A stretch of 64,000 nt of DNA, taken from assembly GCA_009746045.1 (NCBI GenBank), contig RPFO01000225.1, positions 917,090 to 981,089 of the forward strand. Reading direction: 5' to 3'. Shown in pieces: positions 34,871 through 51,677 of this stretch (position 1 is the stretch's first letter; every line of letters starts with the position of its first letter). The notes under the pieces are model-generated. The model did no database searches. It was not told the origin of the DNA and was given only the letters and a program-made list of their open reading frames with translations. The DNA comes from Mesostigma viride. Lineage: Eukaryota; Streptophyta; Mesostigmatophyceae; Mesostigmatales; Mesostigmataceae. Position numbers and translations under genes: made by a program.

Positions 34871-35133
34871 TCCAGTCATGATGTTTGATGCATGTTTGAT
34901 GCTGTATAACTTACTACAACACCTATTTTCAACGTTTTGACCCTCCAAGCTCACTATGGCCCCGTTTATGGGGCTCGTGTCGTTGCGTCATGTTGTGAAG
35001 GGCTCTCATTTTTCCCACTGCGTTGTACTGCGTTGTAATTGTGATGCTAATGAAAAATAGCTCCAGTGGCCCAATGGGCCTGAGTTTTGTTTCATGCAGA
35101 GCCTGCATATGTTGCCCATTATTAGCTCGTGCA

Positions 35134-38100
35134 GACCCTTGCCATGGCGTTTGAGAACAAAATCCTTGTCCCCATGGCTATCACTGGTAAGGGCAAGCCG
35201 CGGGGGGTGACCCGCCTTCCCCGCTCGCGGGGTAAGGCCGGCCCCTCCCCCTTGCTCCTCACCTTTGACACCATGGCGGATAAGATGGAGTTCCTCAAGT
35301 GTCGCAAGCGGCTTGGGGGGACCGCCTACACGCTGGACGACGACTTGACCTTGACGCAGCAACAACGGCCGGACGGGAGTTATGGCCGACCTACCTCCAG
35401 CTTCGGCAGACGGCGGGGCAGAAGCCGGTCTACTGGAAGGGGGCGGACATCTACGTCGCGCCCACAAGCCCTGGCAGGCGACCCCTGCCGCCCCAGCCAC
35501 CCCAGCCACCCCCGCAGCCTAGGGAATATATAGCAGTAGTGTAGACTAGAAAGCTTAGTGACGTGGCCATGTATGCCTACGTGATGGGCCCACACCCGCC
35601 CTTGCAATAGCCGTAGCAATTTCGAGTCATGCTTTGCCCATGCAGGGAGTTACTCCCTGCTGAGAGGCCATGTGTACCCTAGCTATAGCCTAGCCACATA
35701 CCTCGTAAATGGTGGGAGAGCGCTCGCAGCAATGGTGCTCACCACTAGACACTCCCGGCCAGTTAGGCTAGAAACACACGCCCTGATCAAGCATGCTGTT
35801 TCCGGCCCCACCGTCTAGGTCATCTAGTCGCTCCACACGTAAGCCAGCCATAATTTCAATGCACAAGGATACACATTTCCATCACCATTCATCTTCATCA
35901 TCCTGAACGACTCGAAAACGCGGAAAAGATAACGGCAGGCTCGAGCTACCATGGTCCGGATTCTCCCGACACATCACCTAAAATCGGTCCGTCCGGTTAC
36001 ATGAGATCCTGGGAATTTTGGCGCGAACGCGTCGCGTTGAGGACGACGGGACCAGAAAAATTCCGCCTCGCATGGCTGTCGACCCTATGTCCGCCGGAAT
36101 ATCAGTCAAAAGTCAATTATGCATGTTAAGTCGCTGCGATGGATGCAAACGACGCGTAAACTCTCCTGCTTTGCGATGATGCATGGTAGATATTATTCGC
36201 GTATGTTCATGCGTCAAAATAATTCGCAAACTGAGACGCTGATTTTTTGTGTCGGCCAGATCTGGAATTGGCAGCGAAAATGCATGTTTGATTAATTGTG
36301 GGGGAAACTTTTTTGTTGGAAGCTCACAATTCCCAAAAGGTGGAATCCGAATGGGCTTCAAGTCTACTTTCACGAGCGCTAATCAGTTTTTCGAGAAACG
36401 AATCACATTTTCCAGGCTGTCGCATTACCTGCCGGCAGGTCAGATTTTGCTGTTTTCAGTGACGTTTACGACCGTCCTTGCTTGATGCGTTTCTTCCTTT
36501 TTTTCGGCTCACGGCATGGCGGGGCTTGTTCCAACATGCCTGCGGAGGTGTAAGCTGTGTAGCCATGATTTAAAAGTCACATATTGCTCTCGCGCCACCA
36601 TCTGTTACTGCTCGACACTGCAAGAAACACTGGTTGCCTGCTCGCAACGCAAGCACAAGCACGACAACGGTGCCCTAATCCACATCCAGGCGTGTATTTC
36701 CGAGAAAAACTTCAGGCTTTTGTCGCGGCATACCTTCGGTGTTCCAAGCCGTTCACCGCTCCCCGAAATAGTCTTATGACTCGCTTTTATAGCATTGTGG
36801 GTTCGCGTCCGCCATCTCCGCCGGGTGCTGACACGAGATGTTCGCGCTGAACCTGGACTGCAAGGTCGCCCGCTACCGGCTAGCTGTACGTATTTAGCAA
36901 GCTCTGGATGATATTGTCATGGTTTTGGTGCAGGAAGGTGCTGTGGGGGGGTCTATCTCACCTCTTTACCTAGCTTTCCTCCTCCTAGCTTGACAGCTAA
37001 GTTTGCATCAGGAAGTCATGCTTGTTGACAAAGCTCGATGGATATAAACCTTGGGATGTGCTGTGAAGGTGTTAGCATGCTTGCTTGAAGAATTGAATGC
37101 GTATTTGTGCAAGCCATGGACATTTTTTATTAAGGGCAGTAGGTAGCAGCCACGTTCTTATTCAATTGTGTCAGGACGTCTATGTTGCCTTTACTGCACT
37201 CTGTCCTAGAGGAGTTTGATGCCACTGTAGATGACTATGACCAGTGGGGTGGTGAGGATGGGCCGGTGTGCTGGGGTGAGCCTGAAGGGCACCTTGGATC
37301 ACGTGACCCTTAGGCAATCATGGAGGCTGTGCAGTTTATGGCTTGTGATGTATGGATGCAGCGGGTGAGGCAGGTTGTCGTTGCCGTGGCCTGTGTTAGT
37401 GAACTCTATCATCTTTTAACTTACCCAAAGCCCCCCTAGACCTAAACTGCCTCGCCTTCTTTGAGGGGTTGCCTTCTTTGAGGAGTGCCATGTCTTGAAA
37501 GGTTTGTTGGGGCCCTGGCATTTCAGAGTAGGTTGAGGTGGAGAGGGGTGGCACACTGCTAGGTGATGGCAGGGCCATCCATGTGATGCACCTTACGTTG
37601 GGATGGGGACCATGCATTTGTTCTTGTTGCTAGCATGGGCAGGGTGAGCGGCTGGGAGTAAGGTGTAAGTGCTACTTGCGCCACTGTCCGAAAGGGGAGC
37701 TCCATGCGGTGGGCAAACAGCGTTGCAAGCGTACACTTAACACAAATGTGGTCTGATGCACTCAGCTGACCTGCCATTTCTCTTGATGCACCAAACCACA
37801 CTAAAGGCTTGATATAGCCGGTAGGAAATGCATGTGCATGCAGTGTCAAAAGCAGAGAGGGACACTGTTAGCACATGAGTGTGATTGTAAACCGATGAGT
37901 GTGAGCCTCCCCGTGCCATCCCATGCATTTTACACCTATTTTTGGCAAGCCCCCATCATGCCGCAGTTATGCACCGCCTATGCAAGGGGGATGAATAGAC
38001 AGTTATAGGTGTGTTGAGGGATGAGATAAGGGTAAACATGAGGAGCCATGCAGGCTAAAACGGAAGGGCGATGTCAACAGTGTGTTTGCCCAGATTTTGA

Positions 38101-39655
38101 TGTCAGGAGGGGCTGAAAGATCAGTGGCCACGATAAACCTAGGTGGATTACATGAGAGATGACACGACCATGAGAGGGTGGTAGATGAGTTCAACTGAGA
38201 AGAGCTAGCATTACATGCACAGATTCTTAATGACCTATGGACTGTCCAAGGGTTGGAGTTCAGTGCACGTTCCAAAGACTATGATGAGCATGACGATGAT
38301 GGCAAGGGGGCGGGGGGGCGCAATTAGGACAGGCACTGATGCAGAATTATGTTGTACAGCAGCTAGGTGCTGAGCTCAATTGAATAGCAGCCCAAGCCAC
38401 TGCTGTCCTTGATTGCGCTTTGTATTTCCATGTAGCAGAGAGGCACCTGGCAGATATATATTTGGATTAGCTGCTATAAGACACGCACAGCAGGGGTGCC
38501 CAGCAGAGTGGGCCAAGTACTGCAAAGGAGATTGTGTGTGCTGCCGAGCGGGGCCCGTTTAGAAAAGAGACTGGTCAGCCGACAGGCACGACTGGTCAGC
38601 CAAGCTCCCCTTCTTGAGGCTTGTAGGCACTATGGTGCTTGTTCCGAATGCCAGCATCTACTGTGATTGATGGTGATTTTATCCCTTGATGATCGCTTTT
38701 TTAGTCTGTGTTGGCTAATGTATCCAGCCCCAGTGGCATGTATATGAATCCCATGACAGCCATGACGATAATTGAGTGAAGAATGCAAAGTTTTCCAAGA
38801 CAATGGCGCAGAATATGGAGTATTTTTGCAAAAATCGCTCTATTTCTGCTTGCATCCGTCACTTTTAGTGGGCCGGCAGTGGTCCTAATATGTCCAACTT
38901 GTGTTCTAGTGTAAATTCAAGTATTGTGCTATTAATGTGACGAATTCTGGCATGATTGGGCCGCATATGTGCTGGCAGGGGCTTCATAAGTTTGAAAATA
39001 ATGCACTAAAACGGTGTTTTGGCTCATGTATGCCAGAATTATAGCACATAGTTTGGTCCTACATTGCATACTTAAGGGCGGTTTTTGTCTTTGGATATAA
39101 ATTAATAAGCATGACCATTTCCAGCTGAATTGGACTACATTTACTACTTGTGTGTGGCTGCTATGCCTCCTTATGCCTGGAAAACATCGTTTTTTGCACT
39201 TTTCCACGTCACGGTTTGATGATAAAAATAGGTCAGTTGGCCCCCCAATTTATGTGATGTGAACAGGGTCCTAGGGGGACCTTAAGTCCAGAAAGGCACC
39301 CCGATCTGACTATATGTGTGGGAGATATGACCCCATGTAACAAAAAAGGCCGTTTTTAGGTGATGTGATTTCTGGCCTGCGCTGGTTGTCTCTTTGATAC
39401 CTTCCACCCCATATGTCATGCAGGCCTTCTAGGCCCTCTCCTCAAGCCCCCCCTGGGTGCCTGTGCTTGTTTAGGAGGCATGAACCATCATGGAGGTGCA
39501 GGTGCACCTAGTGCACCCAGAGCAGGTGATAGCCGTACATCCTACACCTGCAGGTTGTCGCCCTGATTGTATTACAAACCCATAGAAGCCCCTTTCTCAG
39601 GGCTATGTGTTACATATGCTCCCCACGGAGCTATGATTTTAATTAATTAATTAAT
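35134..39655 (+). mobile_element. ORF1-only LINE-type element, family 2, copy C, split by a 3.7-kb insertion
   Basis: The 5' half 35134-35702 encodes the ORF1-like C-terminal domain (SPLLLTFDTMADKMEFLKCR, LDDDLTLTQQQR) and the start of the 3' UTR. The 3' half 39397-39655 continues that UTR exactly where the first half stops and ends with hairpin GCTCCCCACGGAGC (39618-39631) and an AATTAATTAATTAAT tail. AGCTCGTGCA flanks the pair at 35124-35133 and 39656-39665, which proves that the halves are one insertion. Copies A and B confirm the uninterrupted order. The copy is 5' truncated and frame-broken. Confidence 0.88.
35703..39396 (+). mobile_element. 3.7-kb element of unknown class inserted in family 2 copy C
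   Basis: ATACC is duplicated at 35698-35702 and 39397-39401. The left end reads TCGTAAATGGTGGGAG and the right end GCTGGTTGTCTCTTTG; they are not inverted repeats of each other. A ~311-bp derivative with both ends is at 33199-33509. There is no LINE tail and no recognised protein. Short open frames (36249-36485, 36516-36779) are Cys/His-poor or unremarkable. Class unknown. The interior (36-39.3 kb) is AT-rich and otherwise featureless to me. Confidence 0.65.
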
Positions 39656-39954
39656 AGCTCGTGCAAGAAGCCAGATTTTTTTCATGAACCATTTGTGAAT
39701 AAGCACATGACTGGTGACCTAGGGTCAAGAAATCGAGGTCAAAGGTCAGACCCCCCTGTATTCAAACCAGTGTATCGCTCTAATGAATTAGCATTTTGTA
39801 GGTCTGAGTAGCTCAAAAAATCCTTTGATTTATGGGCTTTCAGGAAAGTATATACATGGCCATGAAAAAAAAATTTCCTTAGGTGCTATACGCGTTCTAA
39901 AAAAAGCTTACAACGTGATATATCGCGTTCTAATTTAAAAAAAACACGGGTTAA

Positions 39955-40432
39955 GTAATTGCGACGTCGCGTCGCGTCGAGTACCCGAGCCCTTTTCCAC
40001 GCGCTGCGTCGCCTACCCGCGCCTTTTCCATGTAATGTGAGATGTAAAGTCCGCTTACTTTGCCAACCTCTAAACGCAGACATCAGTCCATTTAGTCTGG
40101 TTGTCTCAATGATGTAGTTGTCCTGTATCCAGCAGAAAAGCCAACATTACTGCCGGGCGAAACCGTGGTGACAACCCTCTCAGTTCCTCGCCTGCACTGG
40201 CAACGTCAGAAAGCATAATGCGCGCTTCGTATCTTTGGTGGACTTTGAAACTGCCCACAGCTGACACCAAGGTTCATCACCCATCGCACAACTACTGGGG
40301 CATGTTCCTGCAAGACGGTTGCCCTTGTCCGCCCGCCTTTTCATCCTCATCGACTGAAGCGACGGCAGATCGTTGATCGCTTGACCCCGCCAACGCCTGC
40401 AACTGGAGAGCGGGATCCACGCCGCCACCCCG
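39955..40432. other. 3' flank of the MYST gene
   Basis: Between the right end of the 7.8-kb element and the stop codon of the MYST gene. It contains a small repeat of GACGTCGCGTCGCGTCGAG and CGCGCCTTTTCC text but no gene. It should contain the 3' UTR and polyadenylation site of the minus-strand gene; I could not fix the site. Confidence 0.4.
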
Positions 40433-46968
<6,536 letters not shown>

Positions 46969-47069
46969 CCCCCCTTCCGTTGACGCAGCTGGCGCTTCGC
47001 CCGTGCTTGTAACGGAGAGCTTGTCTACCGCCGGAGGAGCCGAGAAAACTGGAGGCGGTGCCAACCGAG

Positions 47070-47120
47070 TTACGTGAAAGCCCCGCTTTCCTTTGTTGAA
47101 GCTGTTAGCCGCTTAAGCAT
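47070..47120 (-). other. Possible upstream short reading frame of the MYST mRNA
   Basis: An ATG at 47120 opens a 16-codon frame (MLKRLTASTKESGAFT) that stops at 47070, about 100 bp before the chosen start codon at 46968. If transcribed it could reduce translation of the main frame. The transcription start is unknown, so this is only a possibility. Confidence 0.3.
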
Positions 47121-47699
47121 GGAGCTGATTCGCTCTCCACGAAGCGCAACCAGTAAGTCCCGTTTCCCATATCCGAAGGAATACACTCAATTTACGTCTC
47201 AGGGTGAGAGACGTTTCTAACGATTTGATAAGCAAAAGTAGTTACCAGCGATTTATCGGTAAGTGCTGCAACGAGTTGTCAACGCAGAGACTATTCCCTA
47301 GTAACGAACCGGTTAAAAAATTTTCCGGAAAAGGTGTAAGTGCCTGGATTTTTTCGCGAAACGCCGGCTTGACAGGGCTGGCGCTTACTTTTTTACGTGC
47401 TGGAATCCATAGCCACTTCCTCGTTTTGCCGTGGTCATTCAGGGCTCGTTCTGCGTGGGAGTTCCTGCATGAGATCTTTGAGCGTGGCCAAGGACGAAGA
47501 AATCATGCAGGGACCCAAGGTTGCAGCTAGCAGCATAAGTATTCTGCCCATACGTTGCGTGTGCCGGATTAAGCTTACAGTGTGCCCACTGCCACTGCCC
47601 AGGCCTGCGTAGTGCGTAGTGCGTACATTATTTAGGGCCAACCTTCAAGGGCCGCCTTTTTTTTTTTTTGGAGACTATATCGATGTGCACATGTCAATT
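47121..47699. other. Intergenic between the MYST gene and the HUH element
   Basis: Should contain the MYST promoter and 5' UTR. No TATA box or other element was identified. A T-run at about 47659-47671 is notable. Confidence 0.4.
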
Positions 47700-47708
47700 G
47701 TCAGTTGG

Positions 47709-47739
47709 CTAAGCTTAGCCGCCTAGCGGCTAAGCTTAG
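47709..47739 (-). other. 14-bp perfect hairpin at the presumed 3' end of the HUH element
   Basis: Arms CTAAGCTTAGCCGC and GCGGCTAAGCTTAG with a 3-base loop. It lies about 190 bp beyond the stop codon of the Rep gene. HUH transposases and Rep proteins commonly recognise such terminal hairpins. A smaller hairpin of similar sequence (CCGCTAA/TTAGCGG) sits at 60589-60603 next to the related element. Confidence 0.6.
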
Positions 47740-47926
47740 GTAAGGTTTACGAAAATTTTCAAACTTTTCATTAAAATTATATTAAAATATTTAAGCGCGA
47801 CGCACAGACATTTTTCTACCTACAAAGTCCAGTGTGTTGTGGCGCCTCAGAAGTCATACAACAAATTCTGGCGCTGTCACAAGGTCCGGCCGGTGACGTG
47901 CACCGGAAATGCGCGGACAATACAAA

Positions 47927-49198
47927 TTAATTCAGCACACGGACACGGCCAGGCCGTTTGGGATCATAAAAATAGACTTTCCTCACTAAATCCACTGTCT
48001 TCTTGTTTACATCATGCCCATTTAATATTAATGCTGCTGTTACCCTGCCCATGACCATGCCCTGAAGTCCATTCTTGGGTGCAACCCAGCTCTCGTGTAC
48101 AACGTAATGGCCACTGCGGTGCATGTGGAGGAGCAATTCATCGGGCTCAATGTCCTCCCACATCCGGTTGGCATTCATGTACGCCACCATCTTCTGCAAA
48201 ATGTTGGATGGCGACAGGGCCACCTTGCCCTTTGACGTTGCGTGGTACTTCATGAAAATAATGCGTCCGTCTTCCATCATGGCAGGCGTGTTGCCCACGT
48301 TGACGATGAGGCGAAAGTCAGCGGCAGGCTTGTGCGCGTCTTTGTTGCAATACCCGAGCATGCCCAGGTACGTGTGCATGTCCTTTTCTGCCAGCTCTGA
48401 AACCATCACCTTGCTACCGGGCGGCACGTGGGGAACCCAACCCAGGGCCTCCTTCAGCGATTTAGCGACAGGTAAGGATCCGGACGTGAAGATGGTGGCG
48501 ACGGCTTGGACGTGAAGCTTTCCAGCAGCAGCACCCCGCTCGCACACCGCGAAGCAGCGGCTGGCGTGTGTATCAAGCCAGTCGTGCACGACCTGCACTT
48601 GTTCATCCGTGATGTCGCTGTTGCCAGGCGGGTTTACTGTAATGCTGAAGTCGCGCCAAAGAAAAACATGGTTCGGTTTGACCTGGCGGGGTGGGATTGT
48701 TTTTTTACCGTCGACAAATTCCGGGCACGGCGCTGCTGGTTCTTCATCGTCATTGTCGGCATTGCGACGACGACGCGGGCGACGTGCAGCGGCTGCTGGA
48801 GGGTCTTGCGCTGGAACGTCGGCTGGAGGCACTGGAGGCGGAGCGTTGGCAGCAGGAACCGGGACGAGGGCAAGGGACAGGGCTCGCATGTTCTCTTCAA
48901 GGATTCTGTTCGTGTGCTGCACTGTCGTGTGTCTTTTCAACCCTCGCATGGAGGAAAAGGTTTTTTTGCAATACTGACACCCCGCAGAGAAAGGTGGAGG
49001 TGCCACATGACTTGCAGAGGTTCCGGGAGGTGCAGGACTAGCGGACGGGAGGTGCAGGACGGGCCGAGGTGGTGTCTCCTCCCTGGGCGGGGGCGAACCC
49101 TGGTTGACCTCGGCGTAGTCATCCGTAGTCCTTGTCGCTTTGTGTTTCAGTAAACTCCTCCTCGTCTTCGCTGGTACTGCTGTGCCCCGCTTTATCAT
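47927..49198 (-). CDS. Rep-type HUH endonuclease with N-terminal zinc finger, 423 aa
   Basis: ATG at 49198. Residues 74-95 form a C2H2 finger (C74, C77, H90, H95). A Pro/Ala-rich and basic linker (110-150, RRPRRRR) follows. The nuclease domain begins about 180: FSITVNPPG (motif I, 184-192), KLHVQAVAT with H229-V230-Q231 (the HUQ form of the metal-binding motif) and Y283-CN-K286 in LGYCNKD (catalytic Tyr, Y-x-x-K). This is the Rep/CRESS order of motifs. The enzyme nicks single-stranded DNA and becomes joined to the 5' end. No helicase domain follows, as in Replitrons and unlike CRESS viruses or Helitrons. The last about 100 residues (MVAYMNANRMWEDIEPDELL, LVRKVYFYDPKRPGR) are unassigned. Confidence 0.75.
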   Translation of the reverse strand: MIKRGTAVPAKTRRSLLKHKATRTTDDYAEVNQGSPPPREETPPRPVLHLPSASPAPPGTSASHVAPPPFSAGCQYCKKTFSSMRGLKRHTTVQHTNRILEENMRALSLALVPVPAANAPPPVPPADVPAQDPPAAAARRPRRRRNADNDDEEPAAPCPEFVDGKKTIPPRQVKPNHVFLWRDFSITVNPPGNSDITDEQVQVVHDWLDTHASRCFAVCERGAAAGKLHVQAVATIFTSGSLPVAKSLKEALGWVPHVPPGSKVMVSELAEKDMHTYLGMLGYCNKDAHKPAADFRLIVNVGNTPAMMEDGRIIFMKYHATSKGKVALSPSNILQKMVAYMNANRMWEDIEPDELLLHMHRSGHYVVHESWVAPKNGLQGMVMGRVTAALILNGHDVNKKTVDLVRKVYFYDPKRPGRVRVLN

Positions 49199-49201
49199 CG
49201 A

Positions 49202-49649
49202 TCATTGTTGAAGGTAGGTTATTCCCTCCACTGCATCTATAAGCAGGGGAAGCACCTGGTAGAGCTTGTCGGCCGCCGCCAGGCGTTTGTTTTTGTGATC
49301 GTTTTCAAGTCGCTCAACCTCCTCCTGCTCCTGCTTATAACGCTTTTGAATGTTGAACCACCCTCGCCTCATCTGTAGGTTGTGCACTTCTGTGGCGATC
49401 ACTTGGATCTGCGTCTTTGTTTCTTCCACCTTTTTTTTGGCCAGGGCCGGCAATCTCCACTAGGATGCCGTCGTCATCCCGTTGTCTTTTCTTTGTGATA
49501 CTTTCGAGGGCGCTCTTAGCGCACCTGCCCACATCTACCAGTGAGTCAATTTCATCTTGCGGCGTTCTAGGGGTTTGGCCCCCAAAGTCCGCCTGCGTGG
49601 CCTTGGTGGGCGTGAGGTATTGTGGGTTTTCCTCGTCGTCAGAAGACAT
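49202..49649 (-). CDS. Coiled-coil partner protein of the HUH element
   Basis: ATG at 49649. It begins MSSDDEENPQYLTPTKATQA, with a Ser/Asp-rich start, and continues in overlapping frames to a charged coiled coil (KKKVEETKTQIQVIATEVHN, then KQEQEEVERLENDHKNKR) that ends at 49202. The stop is only 3 bases from the start of the Rep gene, so the two are probably made from one transcript. No family recognised. It could be an oligomerisation or DNA-binding helper. Confidence 0.5.
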
Positions 49650-50397
49650 GGTGGCTGTCGGTGCGGCCTGCGGCTGCGTCGTTTCGGTGGTCTTATCGAT
49701 TTCGGGTCGTTTCCGTTGGATTTGTGACCGTTGGGGCCGAAGGCGGTATTTCTTATTCCGGGGCCCAATGGCCGGCGCCGCGCCAGACTCGCCCGCCTTT
49801 GGGCTTTGGGCGTCTTGGAATTTGGCTTTGGGCGTCTTGGAAGTTGGCTTTGGGCGTTTGCTCTTTTGGCAGATTTCTACACTACACTGGTACTACGTAA
49901 AAAAGCACAGACTGGTGCGGCGTAACATTTTTAAACTTGGTAAAATTACCGCCGCACAGCCAGCCAGAACTGGACAAGGTGATGGCCGCAAGTAGTCGTT
50001 GCTGGGCTATCGTATTTGTAGCATGGGGCGTTTCACCGAGTCTACGGTTAGCATGATGGGGAGGATTCCTAACCTTCATTATGTGGGTTAAGTAGGGGTG
50101 CTCATAGTGGCCGGTTTCCCTCGCTTCCTTGTAAACCAGGCTCTGTGTCAAGATCACAGACGACCGGGTAAGTAGTTGTTCCAGTCTGTTCTAGTTTGTA
50201 TGACGCCTGCTATTAGGCGTTCTTGTTATTGTCGTTCATCATCGCCGTGACCGTCGTGGCCAGCAGCGTGCTTTTTTTACATACCCGGATGGTGTCGACT
50301 TGTTTATTGATAGCGCATTGGTGAATATCGCTGCATGGAGGAATATCGGCTACAACCCGCGGGAAAGTGCTGGCTCCAATGTGCTTTTTGTATGCAG

Positions 50398-50470
50398 GAT
50401 GACGGCACTGCCAAGCCGGAGACGAATATGACGCTCGTTATAATGCCAGTCATTCAGACCGACTGCGCGA
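50398..50470 (+). pseudogene. Exon copy related to the 55-59 kb host gene
   Basis: After an acceptor-like TTTGTATGCAG the sequence encodes DDGTAKPETNMTLVIMPVIQ and then TDCA. It matches the exon starting at 58239 of the minus-strand host gene (DDCTAKPETLVIMPNVQTDC) with two extra codons. It is cut off by the satellite that begins at 50475. Either a fragment of a paralogue or a duplicated exon in inverted orientation. Confidence 0.75.
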
Positions 50471-50474
50471 CTAG

Positions 50475-50895
50475 TTGTGGGATACACGTTCCTGGTTGTG
50501 GGATGTGTTCCTTGTTTTGGGATACTTGTTCCTGGTTGTGGGATGCACTTTCCTGGTTGTGGGATGTGTTCCTGGTTGTGGGATACTTGTTCCTGGTGGT
50601 GGGAAATTCGTTCGTGGTTGTGGGATACATGTTCCTGGTTGTGGGAAACACGTTCCTGGTTGTAGGATACTTGTTCCTGGTTGTGGGATACACGTTCCTA
50701 GTTGTGGGATAGTCGTTCCTGGTTGTGGGATGCACGTTCCTGGTTGTGGGATGCACGTTCCTGGTTGTAGGATACTTGTTCTTGGTTGTGGGATACACGT
50801 TCCTAGTTCAGTTGTGGGATACTCGTTCCTGGTTGTGGGATGGGTTCCTGGTTGTGGGATAGTCGAGCCTAGTTGTGGGATGTGTTCCTGGTCCA
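50475..50895 (+). repeat. ~23-bp satellite (GTTCCTGGTTGTGGGATAC)
   Basis: About 18 units of GTTCCTGGTTGTGGGATAC plus a variable AC/TT/TC pair, with some shortened units. The same array resumes at 53275-53430 after 2.4 kb of other repeats. Confidence 0.95.
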
Positions 50896-51338
50896 AATAT
50901 AAAGGGGCACGGGCATTAGCGATAGCAGAGGGGGCTGGGGAATAACGTTAGCAGAGGGGCACGGGCACTAACGTTAGTGAAGGGGCACGGGCGCTAACGT
51001 TAGTGAAGGGGCACGGGCACTAACGTTAGCAGAGGGGGCTGGGCACTAACGTTAGTAAAGGAGCACGGGCACTAACGTTAGCAGAGGGGCACGAGCACTA
51101 AAGTTTGTAAAGGGGCGCGGGCACTTACGTTAGCAGAGGGGGCTGGGGAATAACGTTAGTGAAGGGGCACGGGCACTAACGTTAGCAGAGGGGGGGGAGG
51201 GGGGGGGGCACTAACGTTAATAAAGGAGCACGGGCACTAACGTTAGCAGAGGGGCACGAGCACTAAAGTTTGTAAAGGGGCGCGGGCACTAACGTTAGCA
51301 GAGGGGGCTGGGGAATAACGTTAGTGAAGGGGGGTGGG

Positions 51339-51598
51339 ACTCTCCCGTCTTGGACTGCCATGCAGGACAAGACACGGCGGAAGAAGATTGTCAAGGCGCA
51401 CACGCCCGACCCTGTGGGCAAGCCCCCTCCCCCCAAGCGGAGGAGGCGTTTTGATGAGTAGTGTAGTTAGTATTTTCTAGATAGCTTAGAGTTAGGATAG
51501 TTCGATCAGGCGGCTTCCTCCACCCCATCCATCACGGAATATGTGCTACATGATCTCCCCACGGAGGCATGTTATAATTTAATTTAATTTAATTTTTT
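51339..51598 (+). mobile_element. 5'-truncated copy of LINE family 1 (260 bp)
   Basis: Closely matches 22505-22777, the end of the reverse transcriptase gene and 3' UTR of the LINE at 17-22.8 kb (CTCCCGTCTTGGACTGCCAT, then GGCTTCCTCCACCCCATCCA). Hairpin CTCCCCACGGAG at 51555-51566 and an (ATTTA)n tail. AAGGGGGGTGGG is duplicated at 51327-51338 and 51599-51610. It shows that the family has moved by target-primed reverse transcription since the satellite formed. Confidence 0.93.
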
Positions 51599-51677
51599 AA
51601 GGGGGGTGGGCATTAACGATAACAGGGGGGGAGGGCACTTACGTTAGCAGAGGGGGCTGTGGACTAACGTTAGTAAA

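Larger units (their letters stand above)
32139..39950. mobile_element. 7.8-kb TTAA-flanked DNA transposon with later insertions
   Basis: Flanked by TTAA at 32135-32138 and 39951-39954. Ends are CCCGTGTTTTTTT and, as reverse complement of the right end, CCCGTGTTTTTTTT. Just inside the left end lies a perfect 22-bp palindrome (about 32152-32173, arm ACAACGCGAT); the right end has the related ACAACGTGATATATCGCG. This is the same plan as the 2,074-bp element (TTAA, CCC start, palindrome next to the terminus), although the sequences differ. No transposase was found. Inside are at least six later retroelement or transposon insertions, so the original element was much shorter and this copy is old. 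Confidence 0.7.
47700..49990 (-). mobile_element. Replitron-like HUH-endonuclease element
   Basis: A minus-strand element with two genes 3 bases apart: a coiled-coil protein, then a Rep-type HUH endonuclease. Downstream of the second gene is a 14-bp perfect stem with a 3-base loop (47709-47739), as expected at the 3' end of single-strand HUH transposons. Upstream, 49745-49990 has a near twin in opposite orientation at 60240-60510, which marks the mobile 5' end. Replitrons are the eukaryotic HUH transposons described from green algae and other lineages. A captured CRESS-virus Rep is the alternative, but there is no helicase or capsid gene. The Rep gene looks whole, which suggests a young or recently active copy. 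Exact ends are not fixed. Confidence 0.65.

Noticed and set aside
33199-35970. Direct repeats 33199-33475 and 35703-35970 as long terminal repeats of one element
   Set aside because: Each repeat belongs to its own unit with separate right ends, and the second unit has its own target duplication (ATACC) inside a family 2 copy.
47927-49198. Helitron
   Set aside because: No helicase domain follows the Rep domain, and there is a single catalytic Tyr motif of the YxxK type instead of the two-Tyr Helitron form.
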